A stretch of 41,219 nucleotides of DNA from contig JAGWWV010000018.1 of NCBI GenBank assembly GCA_018970175.1, positions 1 through 41,219 on the forward strand, read 5' to 3'. Position 1 is the stretch's first letter. Every line of letters starts with the position of its first letter. The translations under genes and the position numbers were made by a program. A model generated the notes under the pieces. The model was not told the origin of the DNA, ran no database searches, and worked only from the letters and a program-made list of their open reading frames with translations. This DNA is from Acidobacteriota bacterium. Its GTDB lineage: Bacteria > Actinomycetota > Acidimicrobiia > Acidimicrobiales > Ilumatobacteraceae. This document shows positions 8,459-16,321 of this stretch, piece after piece.

Positions 8459-8472
8459 GCCGCTTCTGCGGC
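8459..8472 (+). other. GC-rich hairpin after arsJ
   Basis: GCCGC-TTCT-GCGGC forms a perfect 5-bp stem three bases after the arsJ stop. A second hairpin, CGGTCC-GGGG-GGACCG, lies at 8502-8517, just before the next ribosome binding site. Neither has a T-tract, so termination is uncertain. The second could affect access to the AGGGGGG ribosome binding site at 8521-8527. Confidence 0.35.
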
Positions 8473-8534
8473 GGCGACTATCGTTTACCTCGTAGGAGAG
8501 GCGGTCCGGGGGGACCGGCCAGGGGGGACGAATC

Positions 8535-11099
8535 GTGGCCAAGGATGACGTCGACGTAGTGGTCGTCGGTGCCGGCTTTGCCGGTATGTACCTGCTGCAC
8601 GAACTGCGCACGCACGGCTTCACATCGCGTGTACTGGAAGCGGGCGACGACGTGGGTGGCACGTGGTACTGGAACAGGTACCCGGGTGCACGCTGCGACA
8701 TCGCCACGACCGACTACCAGTACACCTGGGACCCCGAACTGTTGGACGAATGGCAGTGGTCGGAGAAGCACGCCGCCCAACCGGAAATCCTGCGCTACGC
8801 CCAGTACGTGGCCAAGAAGCACGACCTCTACTCGGGGATCGACTTCAAGGTGCGGGTCGACAAGGCGGCATGGAACGACTCGACGAAAAAGTGGTCGGTT
8901 CACACCTCAACGGGGGAGACCATCACGTGCCGCCACTACGTGATGGCAACGGGTTGTCTTTCGGTGCCGAAGGAACCCGACATCCCGGGGACCGATCGCT
9001 TCAAGGGGAACGTGTACGTGACCGGACGCTGGCCCCACGAGGGTGTCGACTTCACCGGCCAGCGTGTCGCCGTCATCGGCACGGGATCGTCGGCCATTCA
9101 GTCGATGCCCCACATCGCGGCGCAGGCCAAGCAGCTCGTCATCTTCCAGCGCACACCGAATTTCTCGATGCCCGCGTTCAACGGGCCCCAGCCACCCGAT
9201 CGCGTTGCGCGACTGAAGGCCGACCGCGTCGCGTACCAGAACGAAGCACGCATGTCGCCCACCGGGGTTCCGATGGAGATGGCAACGGTCTCGGCTCTCG
9301 CGGTGTCACGCGAGGACGCGTTCGAGATGCTCGAGCGGTCGTGGCGAAAGGGTGAACTGCTCCAGATCGGAGCCACGTTCACCGATGTCGGTATCAATCG
9401 CGCCGCCAACGAGGTCGTCTGTGACTTCATGCGGTCGAAAATTCACGAGGTCGTGAAGGACCCCGAAACGGCGGAGACGTTGAGCCCTCGTGGGCATGCG
9501 TACGGAACCAAGCGTCCCTGCATGGACACCAACTACTTCGAAGTCTTCAACATGCCGCACGTGCGACTGGTCGACATTCGCAAAAAGCCGATCTCGTCGA
9601 TCACCGAGAGCGGAATCGACTTTGGCGGCGAGTCGATCGAGTTCGACGCCATCGTCTACGCGACGGGCTTCGATGCGATGACCGGCGCGATCGTGAACGT
9701 CGACATCACCGGCAAGAACGGTCTGACCCTGAAGAAGAAGTGGGAAAACGGCCCGCTCACGTACCTCGGCCTCACGACCGTTGGTTTCCCGAATCTGTAC
9801 ATGATCACCGGGCCCGGAAGTCCGTCGGTGTTGTCGAACATGATGGTGTCGATCGAACAACACGTCGAGTGGATCCGAGACGCGTTGCTCGAGATGCGTG
9901 CCAACGGATTCGAGACCATCGAACCGACTGCCGCCGCCGAAGAGGACTGGCGCGTGCACTGCACCGACTGTGCGGACATCACGCTCTTCCAGGACACGAA
10001 CTCGTGGTACATGGGAGCCAACGTGCCCGGCAAGCCGCGCGTGTTGCTGCCGTACATCGGTGGTGTCGGTCGCTACAGGCGTATCTGCACCGAGGCGCTG
10101 ACCAAGGGTTTCCTCGGCTTCGAACTCGCCGGTGCCGGCAAGACGCAGTTGAACCCGGGGCCGGTACGTCTCATGCAGCCCGATGTCGAGATGATGCTCG
10201 ACGTGATGGCGACCCTCGAACTTCCACCCATCGAGGCGATGTCCCCCGTTGAAGCGCGCGGGTTCATGGATGCGTCGGCGACTATGCGTGCGCCCGGCCC
10301 CGACGTCGGTGAGATCGTCGACGGAACGCTGCCCGGACCCGCCTGCGATCTCGAATACCGCATCTATCGGCCCGCGAAAGCCGGACCGCATCCGGTCGTC
10401 GTGTACTACCACGGCGGTGGTTGGGTGTTGGGCAGCCATACGTCCGACGACCCGCTGTGCCGCGACCTGTGCAAGCGCTCGGACGTGATGATCATTTCGG
10501 TCAACTATCGCCATGCACCAGAGGCACGTTTCCCGGCTGCCATCGATGACGCGTGGGCGGCGCTGCAATGGGTGGCGACAAACGCGACGAAGCTCGGGGC
10601 GGATCCCGATCGCATTGCCGTCGCCGGATGGAGTGCGGGTGGCAACCTCGCTGCCGTCGTTGCACTGATGGCGCGTGATCACGGCGGACCTCGTCTCAGT
10701 GGACAACTGCTGCTCACTCCGGTGACCGATGGTTCGCGGCAGGCACCGTCACATACCGAGAACGGCGATGGCTACGTCTTGACGAAGGCCGTGATGGAGT
10801 GGTTCTGGAACCACTACGCCACCACCGACGACCGCAAGCAGGTCACCGCATCGCCACTCCTTGCGCCGAGTCTCGCTGGCCTGCCGCCCGCAATGATCGT
10901 CACCGCGCAATTCGACCCGTTGCGGGACGAAGGCAACGACTACGCAAGGGCACTCAGCAGCGCCGGTGTTCCGGTGACGCGACTGCAAGCACGAGGACAC
11001 ATTCATACCTCGATCACGATGGTCGACATGTTGCCGTCGGGTCGCGCGATTCGTGAGCACATGGCTTCGGCCTTGCGCGGCTTTTTCGTCGACCGGTAG
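8535..11099 (+). CDS. Baeyer-Villiger-type flavin monooxygenase fused to HSL-family esterase
   Basis: An 854-residue bifunctional protein. Residues about 1-540 are a class B flavin monooxygenase: FAD motif VGAGFAG (Gly12-Gly17), GGTWYWNRYPGARCD, second Rossmann motif GTGSSA and KRPCMDTNYFEVFN holding the usual active-site Arg. The BVMO fingerprint region reads FKGNVYVTGRWP (from Phe156); the fingerprint His is Val162. Residues about 560-854 are an alpha/beta hydrolase of the hormone-sensitive-lipase family: oxyanion motif HGGG (His626), GWSAGG with nucleophile Ser700, Asp794, and His822 or His824. BVMOs turn ketones into esters or lactones, which the second domain could hydrolyse. The GTG start is preceded by AGGGGGG. 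The substrate is unknown. Confidence 0.93.
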   Translation: MAKDDVDVVVVGAGFAGMYLLHELRTHGFTSRVLEAGDDVGGTWYWNRYPGARCDIATTDYQYTWDPELLDEWQWSEKHAAQPEILRYAQYVAKKHDLYSGIDFKVRVDKAAWNDSTKKWSVHTSTGETITCRHYVMATGCLSVPKEPDIPGTDRFKGNVYVTGRWPHEGVDFTGQRVAVIGTGSSAIQSMPHIAAQAKQLVIFQRTPNFSMPAFNGPQPPDRVARLKADRVAYQNEARMSPTGVPMEMATVSALAVSREDAFEMLERSWRKGELLQIGATFTDVGINRAANEVVCDFMRSKIHEVVKDPETAETLSPRGHAYGTKRPCMDTNYFEVFNMPHVRLVDIRKKPISSITESGIDFGGESIEFDAIVYATGFDAMTGAIVNVDITGKNGLTLKKKWENGPLTYLGLTTVGFPNLYMITGPGSPSVLSNMMVSIEQHVEWIRDALLEMRANGFETIEPTAAAEEDWRVHCTDCADITLFQDTNSWYMGANVPGKPRVLLPYIGGVGRYRRICTEALTKGFLGFELAGAGKTQLNPGPVRLMQPDVEMMLDVMATLELPPIEAMSPVEARGFMDASATMRAPGPDVGEIVDGTLPGPACDLEYRIYRPAKAGPHPVVVYYHGGGWVLGSHTSDDPLCRDLCKRSDVMIISVNYRHAPEARFPAAIDDAWAALQWVATNATKLGADPDRIAVAGWSAGGNLAAVVALMARDHGGPRLSGQLLLTPVTDGSRQAPSHTENGDGYVLTKAVMEWFWNHYATTDDRKQVTASPLLAPSLAGLPPAMIVTAQFDPLRDEGNDYARALSSAGVPVTRLQARGHIHTSITMVDMLPSGRAIREHMASALRGFFVDR

Positions 11100-11158
11100 C
11101 GAAGCGTTCACCTTCCGTCCACATCCGTCCGCGCCACGCCGACCCGTAGGGTTTCTGC

Positions 11159-12337
11159 GTGACAAGTAGGCGAGCCATCCGGGCAGTTGATGCACTTGGT
11201 CTCGTCACGATCGCGGCGTACGGGTCGTGGTTTTACGGCTTCGGAATACTTGTTGGAGACATGTCCCGTGATCTCGCTGTAGGTGTCGGGTCGCTCGGCA
11301 TACTTTTTGGTGTCACGACATTGGTTGGCGGCTTGATCGCTATCGCCATCGGACGGACACTCGATCGGCATGGTCCGAGGCGAATCCTCGTTCTGTTCGG
11401 ACCACTGTCAGCGGTGCTGTACGGCGCTGTCTCATTTGTCGAATCTGCCGAGACATTCTGTCTGCTGTATGTCACTGCGGGTGGCCTTGTCTCGGGAACT
11501 GGGTTCTACTCATTCACCCAACCACTCGTCATCAAGATTCGCCCCGACGATCCGATGCGTGCAGTGACTCGACTGACTATCTGGGGTGCTCTCGCGTCTC
11601 CCGTGGCGATTCCCCTCACCGAATTTCTCAGGCGGTCCGTTGGCTGGCGCGCAACCATGCAATTTTCCGGACTGGTCCTCCTCGCCACATTCCTCATCGC
11701 AGCGACTGTCACGAGAGAGCTTGTGGCCACCGGACATCGACATCATTCAAGTTTGCATGAGATTGTGAGAGTTAGCGCGACCTCACATTTTCTCCGGATG
11801 TATGCCGCTTCTCTGTTTCTGTCGAGCATGTCCATCTCGTCGTTGCTCGTCTTCCAAGTCCCGACGATGAGATGGGCGGGATTGTCGGCGGCGACCGCGG
11901 CTTCGTTTGCGGGTGCCCGTGGATTTCTTCAACTTCTCGGTCGACTTCCGCTGTTGCCGATCGTGATGAGATTCGGTCCGTGGCGGGTCCAACGTGCCTG
12001 TCGATGGGCAATCGTGCCGGGAACGATTGCCCTCTGGTTTTCCGGCTCGCTCGTCTTCGCAACGATCTATGCGGTCGTTATCGGGGCGAGCGCCGGCGCC
12101 CTCTCGGCCCTTGACGGAATGGTCAATCGAGACGTGTTGCCGATCGAAAACTTCGGCACAACTGTCGCGCTTCTCGGATTCGTTGCGACAGTGGGAAGCG
12201 CTCTCGGCCCGATGGTTGCTGGAGTGGTTGTCCAATTCTCGGGGTCAGTGGCGTTCGCTCCGGGACTTGTCGTCTTCTTGGCTACCGCCGCTGCACTCGT
12301 GCAACGTGCGGCACAATCGGCTCGTTTGCGCTCGTGA
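11159..12337 (+). CDS. MFS transporter
   Basis: A 392-residue permease with about 12 hydrophobic segments. The loop between segments 2 and 3 is GRTLDRHGPRR, the classic MFS motif. Overall shape (YGSWFYGFGILVGDMSRDL at the start) resembles OxlT-like or general MFS carriers; the substrate cannot be named. Start is GTG 11159. Codon use is less G/C-rich at third positions than the flanking genes (many ATA, CTT, GTT, TCA), which hints at a different history. The 59-base gap upstream contains GTTCACC-TTCC-GTCCACA (11106-11123), a weaker PHO-box-like repeat. The methyltransferase gene begins 17 bases after the stop. Confidence 0.88.
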   Translation: MTSRRAIRAVDALGLVTIAAYGSWFYGFGILVGDMSRDLAVGVGSLGILFGVTTLVGGLIAIAIGRTLDRHGPRRILVLFGPLSAVLYGAVSFVESAETFCLLYVTAGGLVSGTGFYSFTQPLVIKIRPDDPMRAVTRLTIWGALASPVAIPLTEFLRRSVGWRATMQFSGLVLLATFLIAATVTRELVATGHRHHSSLHEIVRVSATSHFLRMYAASLFLSSMSISSLLVFQVPTMRWAGLSAATAASFAGARGFLQLLGRLPLLPIVMRFGPWRVQRACRWAIVPGTIALWFSGSLVFATIYAVVIGASAGALSALDGMVNRDVLPIENFGTTVALLGFVATVGSALGPMVAGVVVQFSGSVAFAPGLVVFLATAAALVQRAAQSARLRS

Positions 12338-12353
12338 CTTAGCATTACCCGTG

Positions 12354-12989
12354 ATGAGGCTTGACACGTCGGGGAGTCAGTTCTGGGACGAGCGGTACGG
12401 CGTCGAGGGTTACGCCTTCGGTGATCAGCCCAACGACTTTCTCGTCGACGTCGAGCCCACCCTGACAAAGGGTGACACCTTGATGTTGGGTGATGGCGAG
12501 GGTCGCAATGGCGTGTGGATGGCACAACAAGGTCACCGCATTGCCTCGATCGATCTGAGCGCCGTCGGCGTCGAGAAGGCCCTGGAACTCGCCCGGCTGC
12601 GGGGCGTGTCGATCGATGCGCGAGTTGGCGACCTTGACGTGTTCGACATGGGAAACGACAAGTGGGACAACATCGTGTCGATCTTCTGCCATGAGCCGTC
12701 GGAGCTGCGACGCCGTGTGCACGCCAACGTGAAGGCTGCCCTGCGCCCCGGCGGACGGTTCGTTCTCGAGTCGTACAACGCAGCGAACATCGGGCGTGGT
12801 GTCGGTGGTCCACAAAGCGACGACATCACGGTCGAGTTGGGGGAGCTCGAGTCCGACTTCGAGGGCTGGACCTGGGAAATTCACCGTGAGGTCGACCGCA
12901 GCATCGTGGAGGGGAAGTTCCACTCGGGTGACAGTTCGACCGTTCAGTTCGTCGCGGTCAAACCAATCGAGATCGCGAAGTCTCGATGA
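12354..12989 (+). CDS. Class I SAM-dependent methyltransferase (TehB-like)
   Basis: A 211-residue cytosolic methyltransferase. It begins with FWDERYGVEGYAFGDQPNDFL, the opening shared by TehB/thiopurine-type and related methyltransferases. Motif I is modified to MLGDGEGRNGVWMA (usually LxLGxGEGRNAxxLA), and an acidic ID at SIDLSAVGVEKA fits the ribose-binding residue. VGDLDVFDMGNDKWDNIVSIF and the post-motif AALRPGGRFVLESYN complete the fold. ATG 12354 is chosen because the protein begins directly with the family start; GTG 12351 is an equal alternative. It overlaps the following hydrolase by ATGA. The methyl acceptor is unknown. Confidence 0.88.
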   Translation: MRLDTSGSQFWDERYGVEGYAFGDQPNDFLVDVEPTLTKGDTLMLGDGEGRNGVWMAQQGHRIASIDLSAVGVEKALELARLRGVSIDARVGDLDVFDMGNDKWDNIVSIFCHEPSELRRRVHANVKAALRPGGRFVLESYNAANIGRGVGGPQSDDITVELGELESDFEGWTWEIHREVDRSIVEGKFHSGDSSTVQFVAVKPIEIAKSR

Positions 12990-13738
12990 AGGTCTTCGTC
13001 CACGGAAATCCGGAGACGGCGGCAATCTGGGGGCCGCTCGGTGCCGAACTGCACTCGCACGGTGTTAGAGACATGCTGTTTTTGTCACCCCCTGGATTCG
13101 GTGCGCCAACGCCGCACGGCTGGACGGCGACGCAAGGTGACTACGTCACGTGGTTGATCGACCAAGTCGAGCGAATCGGCGCACCCGTCGACGTTGTGGG
13201 CCACGATTGGGGAGCGGGCCACGTGTACGGCGCGATCGTGCGGCGTCCCGAAATGTTCTCCTCGTGGGCCGCCGACTGCGGCGGTCTGCTGCACGCCGAC
13301 TACGCGTGGCACGACGTGGCCCAGGCATGGCAGACGCCGGGCGTCGGTGAAGAAGCCGTGGGAATGCTCACGCACATGGACACCGCGGATCTTGCCGGTG
13401 TCCTGCAGAGCCTCGGTATGTCCGGTGACATTGCATCGGACGTTGCCGCACACGTGAACGACGAGATGGGTCGATGCATTCTCGCCCTCTATCGCTCGGC
13501 AGCCCAGCCCGCGATGCGCGAACTCGGTGCCCGACTCGCAGGTGCCGAGCTTCCGCGCGGCGCGGTCATCATCCCCACCGCCGACACCTACCCGGGCACG
13601 CCCGACATGGCACGTGACGTTGCCCGCTCGCTGAAGGCGACGACGATCGAACTGGTTGATCGTGGTCATTGGTGGATGATCGAAGACCCTGCCACCGCGG
13701 CACGACGGCTGATCGAATTCTGGGGTGCGGGCGCTTGA
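12986..13738 (+). CDS. Alpha/beta hydrolase with Asp nucleophile (haloalkane dehalogenase/epoxide hydrolase-like)
   Basis: A 250-residue alpha/beta hydrolase. It has the oxyanion motif HGNPETAAIW near the N-terminus and the nucleophile elbow VVGHDWGAGH. The Asp in place of Ser is typical of haloalkane dehalogenases, epoxide hydrolases and fluoroacetate dehalogenases. The catalytic His is in DRGHWWMIEDP near the C-terminus. The length is shorter than most dehalogenases (about 290-300), with a reduced cap region. The ATG overlaps the methyltransferase stop (ATGA), so the two are translationally coupled. The substrate is not predictable; dehalogenase, epoxide hydrolase and plain esterase-like roles remain possible. 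Confidence 0.85.
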   Translation: MKVFVHGNPETAAIWGPLGAELHSHGVRDMLFLSPPGFGAPTPHGWTATQGDYVTWLIDQVERIGAPVDVVGHDWGAGHVYGAIVRRPEMFSSWAADCGGLLHADYAWHDVAQAWQTPGVGEEAVGMLTHMDTADLAGVLQSLGMSGDIASDVAAHVNDEMGRCILALYRSAAQPAMRELGARLAGAELPRGAVIIPTADTYPGTPDMARDVARSLKATTIELVDRGHWWMIEDPATAARRLIEFWGAGA

Positions 13739-13766
13739 TTGTCGTCGACCGGTATTGAGGTCGCGA

Positions 13767-14996
13767 CTACTCGTCGTCGAAAGACAACCCCTCGGCATCA
13801 TCGCCGGCCGAAAGTTCCAGAATGCCCTGCTTCGTGCGCATCTTCTCGATGGCTTTGATGGGGACGTTGAGCTTCTTGAAGCGCGTACCGTCGGTGCCGA
13901 TGCTGTCGACTTTGTCGGTGAGTCTGTGGAAGACGTCTTTCACCTCGTCGACGGCCTTGACGTAGTTCTGCCATTCCTTGTTGAACTTGTTGATCTGTTG
14001 CATGATCGACGCAGCCGTTTGTTCGGTGTGGAAGCTGTCGGTGGCCTGGCGAATGACCGACAGAAAGGAATACAACGCCAAGGGCGAGCACAGGACGACT
14101 TTCTTCCCGAGTGCGTAGTCGATCATGCCGGGGTCGGCCTCGTGGACGAAGCCGCTGATGCTTTCGTTCGGCAGGAACATGAGCACGTAATCGAGCGCTT
14201 CTTCCTTCGCGTTCAACGTGTAGTCGCGGCGGGCCAACGCATCGACGTGGCCTTTGACCGCCTTCACGAACTCGGTCTTTGCCTGTTGGCGCAATGCATC
14301 GTTGTCGGCATTGAAGTGGTCGGCGTATCGATCGAGCGGGAACTTGACGTCCATGAAGAGCACTCGGTCGGGCGGCATGTGGAACTTGTAGTCGGGACGC
14401 CCTCCGACGGTGTTCACATCTTGTTTCGAGTAGTTGACCCCTTCGATGAAGCCGACGGCCCGGAGCATGTCTTCGACCACACGCTCACCCCACTGTCCAC
14501 GCTTTTGGGAACTCGACAGAATTTCACTGAGGTTGTCGGTGCGCCTGGCCAAAGCCTCGACCGCCTTGCCCACGTTGTCGTACTGCGAGGTGTTCACCTG
14601 CTGCAGGATCTGTAGTTCCTTCGAGAGAGCATCGATGCGCTGATTCATCTCGCCCGTCAGGTTGCGCAGTGTGTTGTCGATCAACTCGGCCCGGCTGCCC
14701 AACTGTTCGCCGCCCGACTTGGCGATGTTCTCGGCCGCGATCTTGATGGACTCTTCGCGGTCGCGGCGCGACTGTTCGCTGAGTTGGTGCAATGCGGTGG
14801 CGAGCGAGGCATTGACTGTTTCGCCCACCGTGCGGGCCAGTTCGGCCGACATTTCGGCGCGGAGGGCGGCGGTGTCGACGACCGGAGTAGGTGCCGCAGG
14901 AACGATCGGCGGTGGTGTGGCGCGACGTGAGTTCATGACAACGAGAGCAACCGCCCCAAGGGCGATGACGACGGCAACGACGGCCAAGGCTTCCAT
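13767..14996 (-). CDS. rmuC: DNA recombination protein RmuC
   Basis: A 409-residue RmuC family protein. RmuC limits inverted-repeat-stimulated recombination in E. coli, and its core is a predicted nuclease-like fold. The N-terminus has one membrane-spanning segment (ALAVVAVVIALGAVALVVM). A coiled-coil region of about residues 45-160 follows, and the RmuC domain contains SSSQKRGQWGERVVEDMLRA and the later DVKFPLDRY. YVLMFLPNESISGFVHEAD and the C-terminal KKLNVPIKAIEKM also match the family. It is a single gene, convergent with the hydrolase and divergent from the sulfatase operon. Confidence 0.93.
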   Translation of the reverse strand: MEALAVVAVVIALGAVALVVMNSRRATPPPIVPAAPTPVVDTAALRAEMSAELARTVGETVNASLATALHQLSEQSRRDREESIKIAAENIAKSGGEQLGSRAELIDNTLRNLTGEMNQRIDALSKELQILQQVNTSQYDNVGKAVEALARRTDNLSEILSSSQKRGQWGERVVEDMLRAVGFIEGVNYSKQDVNTVGGRPDYKFHMPPDRVLFMDVKFPLDRYADHFNADNDALRQQAKTEFVKAVKGHVDALARRDYTLNAKEEALDYVLMFLPNESISGFVHEADPGMIDYALGKKVVLCSPLALYSFLSVIRQATDSFHTEQTAASIMQQINKFNKEWQNYVKAVDEVKDVFHRLTDKVDSIGTDGTRFKKLNVPIKAIEKMRTKQGILELSAGDDAEGLSFDDE

Positions 14997-15070
14997 GACT
15001 CCAACAGTAGGTGAGGGGTGTGTGCTGGTTCCTGCGATGCCGTGATGTGAAACACTGGATCGGGGGTCGA

Positions 15071-16321
15071 ATGGCGCAGGACATCACGCAGGTACAGCGC
15101 AGAACGATCCGCGTTCTGGTGCTCGGTCAGTTGGCTGCCGCCGCTGCCTTGTCGTCTGCGGTCACCGTTGGAGCGTTCGTAGTGCAGCGCATCCTCGGAC
15201 AGACGACACCGTGGGCGGGCATTGCCACCGCAACCGTGACGACGGGAACCGCGTTCATGTCGCAGATGCTGGCTCGCCTGATGAACCGCGGGGGGCGCCG
15301 GCGCGGACTACAGACGGGTTATGCGATGGCGATCGTCGGGGGAGTGACCGCCGGTATCGGCGCTCAAACCAAGTTGCTTCCGCTGTTCATCGTCGGCTTG
15401 TTCGTCTACGGCTCGGGTCAGGCGTCGAATCTGTTGTCGCGGTACGCGGCGACCGATTTGGCCGACGTCGATCAGCGGGGTCGGGCAATGAGCAAGATCC
15501 TCTTCGCGTCGACATTCGGTGCGGTGCTGGGCCCGGTGTTGGTGCAGCCCGCGCAGTGGGCCGGGGAAGAGCTGTTCGGTTGGCACAAGTACACCGGCCC
15601 GTGGATTTTTTCGGCCGGTTTCTTCGTCTTCTCGATGGTGAATGCGGCGGTACGTCTGAAACCCGATCCACTGTTGCTCGCGCGAGAGTTGCGTGGCGAG
15701 ACGGCGGGTCAGGTTCCGCAGCTGAAGATTCGCGAGGCGTATTCCGCCGCCTTCGCGACGACGAACGGTCGCATCGCGGTGTTCGCGATGGTCGTGTCGC
15801 AAATGACGATGGTGGCGGTGATGACGATGACACCGGTTCACCTGAAGTTGCACGGCCACGAGACGGTGAACGCCTACATCATCTCGTTGCACATCGCGGG
15901 CATGTACGCATTCAGTCCGTGGGTGGGGCGATACAGCGATACGCACGGACGGCAGGCGTCGATCAAGTTGGGCGGAATCCTGCTGGTTCTTGCAACGGCG
16001 TTTTCCGCACTCTCGGGCGATCACTATCTGTTGTTGTTCCCCGCCCTGTGGTTGTTGGGTGTGGGCTGGAGTTTCGGATTGATCGGTGGGTCGAGCCTTC
16101 TCGTCGACTCGGTTCGCGACGAGTCGCGGGTGGCCGTGCAGGGCGTGGCCGACATGTCGATGAGCTTCTTCGGTGGCATGGCCGGCTTCTCGAGTGGGTT
16201 CATCCGCAAAGCGGTGGGTTACCACGTGCTCTCAACGTTCGCGCTCGTGTTGGCAATGGTGATGGTCGCAGTAGCGCTGTGGGCGGCGACGCCTCGGAAG
16301 CCTGCGAGACTTGTGACGTGA
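15071..16321 (+). CDS. MFS transporter in sulfatase operon
   Basis: A 416-residue permease with about 12 hydrophobic segments and an MFS-like cytosolic loop LMNRGGRRRGLQTGYAMAIVGG after the second segment. The second half contains WVGRYSDTHGRQASIKLGG, the repeat of the MFS signature loop. The ATG at 15071 is preceded by ATCGGGGGTCGA; an upstream frame begins 60 bases earlier without a ribosome binding site. The gene overlaps the sulfatase start by GTGA (16318-16321). Coupling to a sulfatase that has no signal peptide suggests it moves a sulfate ester in or the desulfated product out, but this is inferred from context only. Confidence 0.88.
   Translation: MAQDITQVQRRTIRVLVLGQLAAAAALSSAVTVGAFVVQRILGQTTPWAGIATATVTTGTAFMSQMLARLMNRGGRRRGLQTGYAMAIVGGVTAGIGAQTKLLPLFIVGLFVYGSGQASNLLSRYAATDLADVDQRGRAMSKILFASTFGAVLGPVLVQPAQWAGEELFGWHKYTGPWIFSAGFFVFSMVNAAVRLKPDPLLLARELRGETAGQVPQLKIREAYSAAFATTNGRIAVFAMVVSQMTMVAVMTMTPVHLKLHGHETVNAYIISLHIAGMYAFSPWVGRYSDTHGRQASIKLGGILLVLATAFSALSGDHYLLLFPALWLLGVGWSFGLIGGSSLLVDSVRDESRVAVQGVADMSMSFFGGMAGFSSGFIRKAVGYHVLSTFALVLAMVMVAVALWAATPRKPARLVT

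Noticed and set aside
8459-8472. Intrinsic terminator after arsJ
   Set aside because: The hairpin is real but short and has no following T-tract, so I list it only as a hairpin.
9306-10706. 466-codon minus-strand frame
   Set aside because: It lies wholly antisense to the monooxygenase-esterase gene, has Arg/Asp/His-rich composition and no domain.
13725-14615. 296-codon plus-strand frame
   Set aside because: It is antisense to rmuC, which has unambiguous family motifs.
15211-16317. Upstream extension of the sulfatase frame by about 370 codons
   Set aside because: It overlaps the MFS gene in another frame and is Arg/Gly-rich. The GTG at 16318 gives a normal sulfatase start overlapping the MFS stop.
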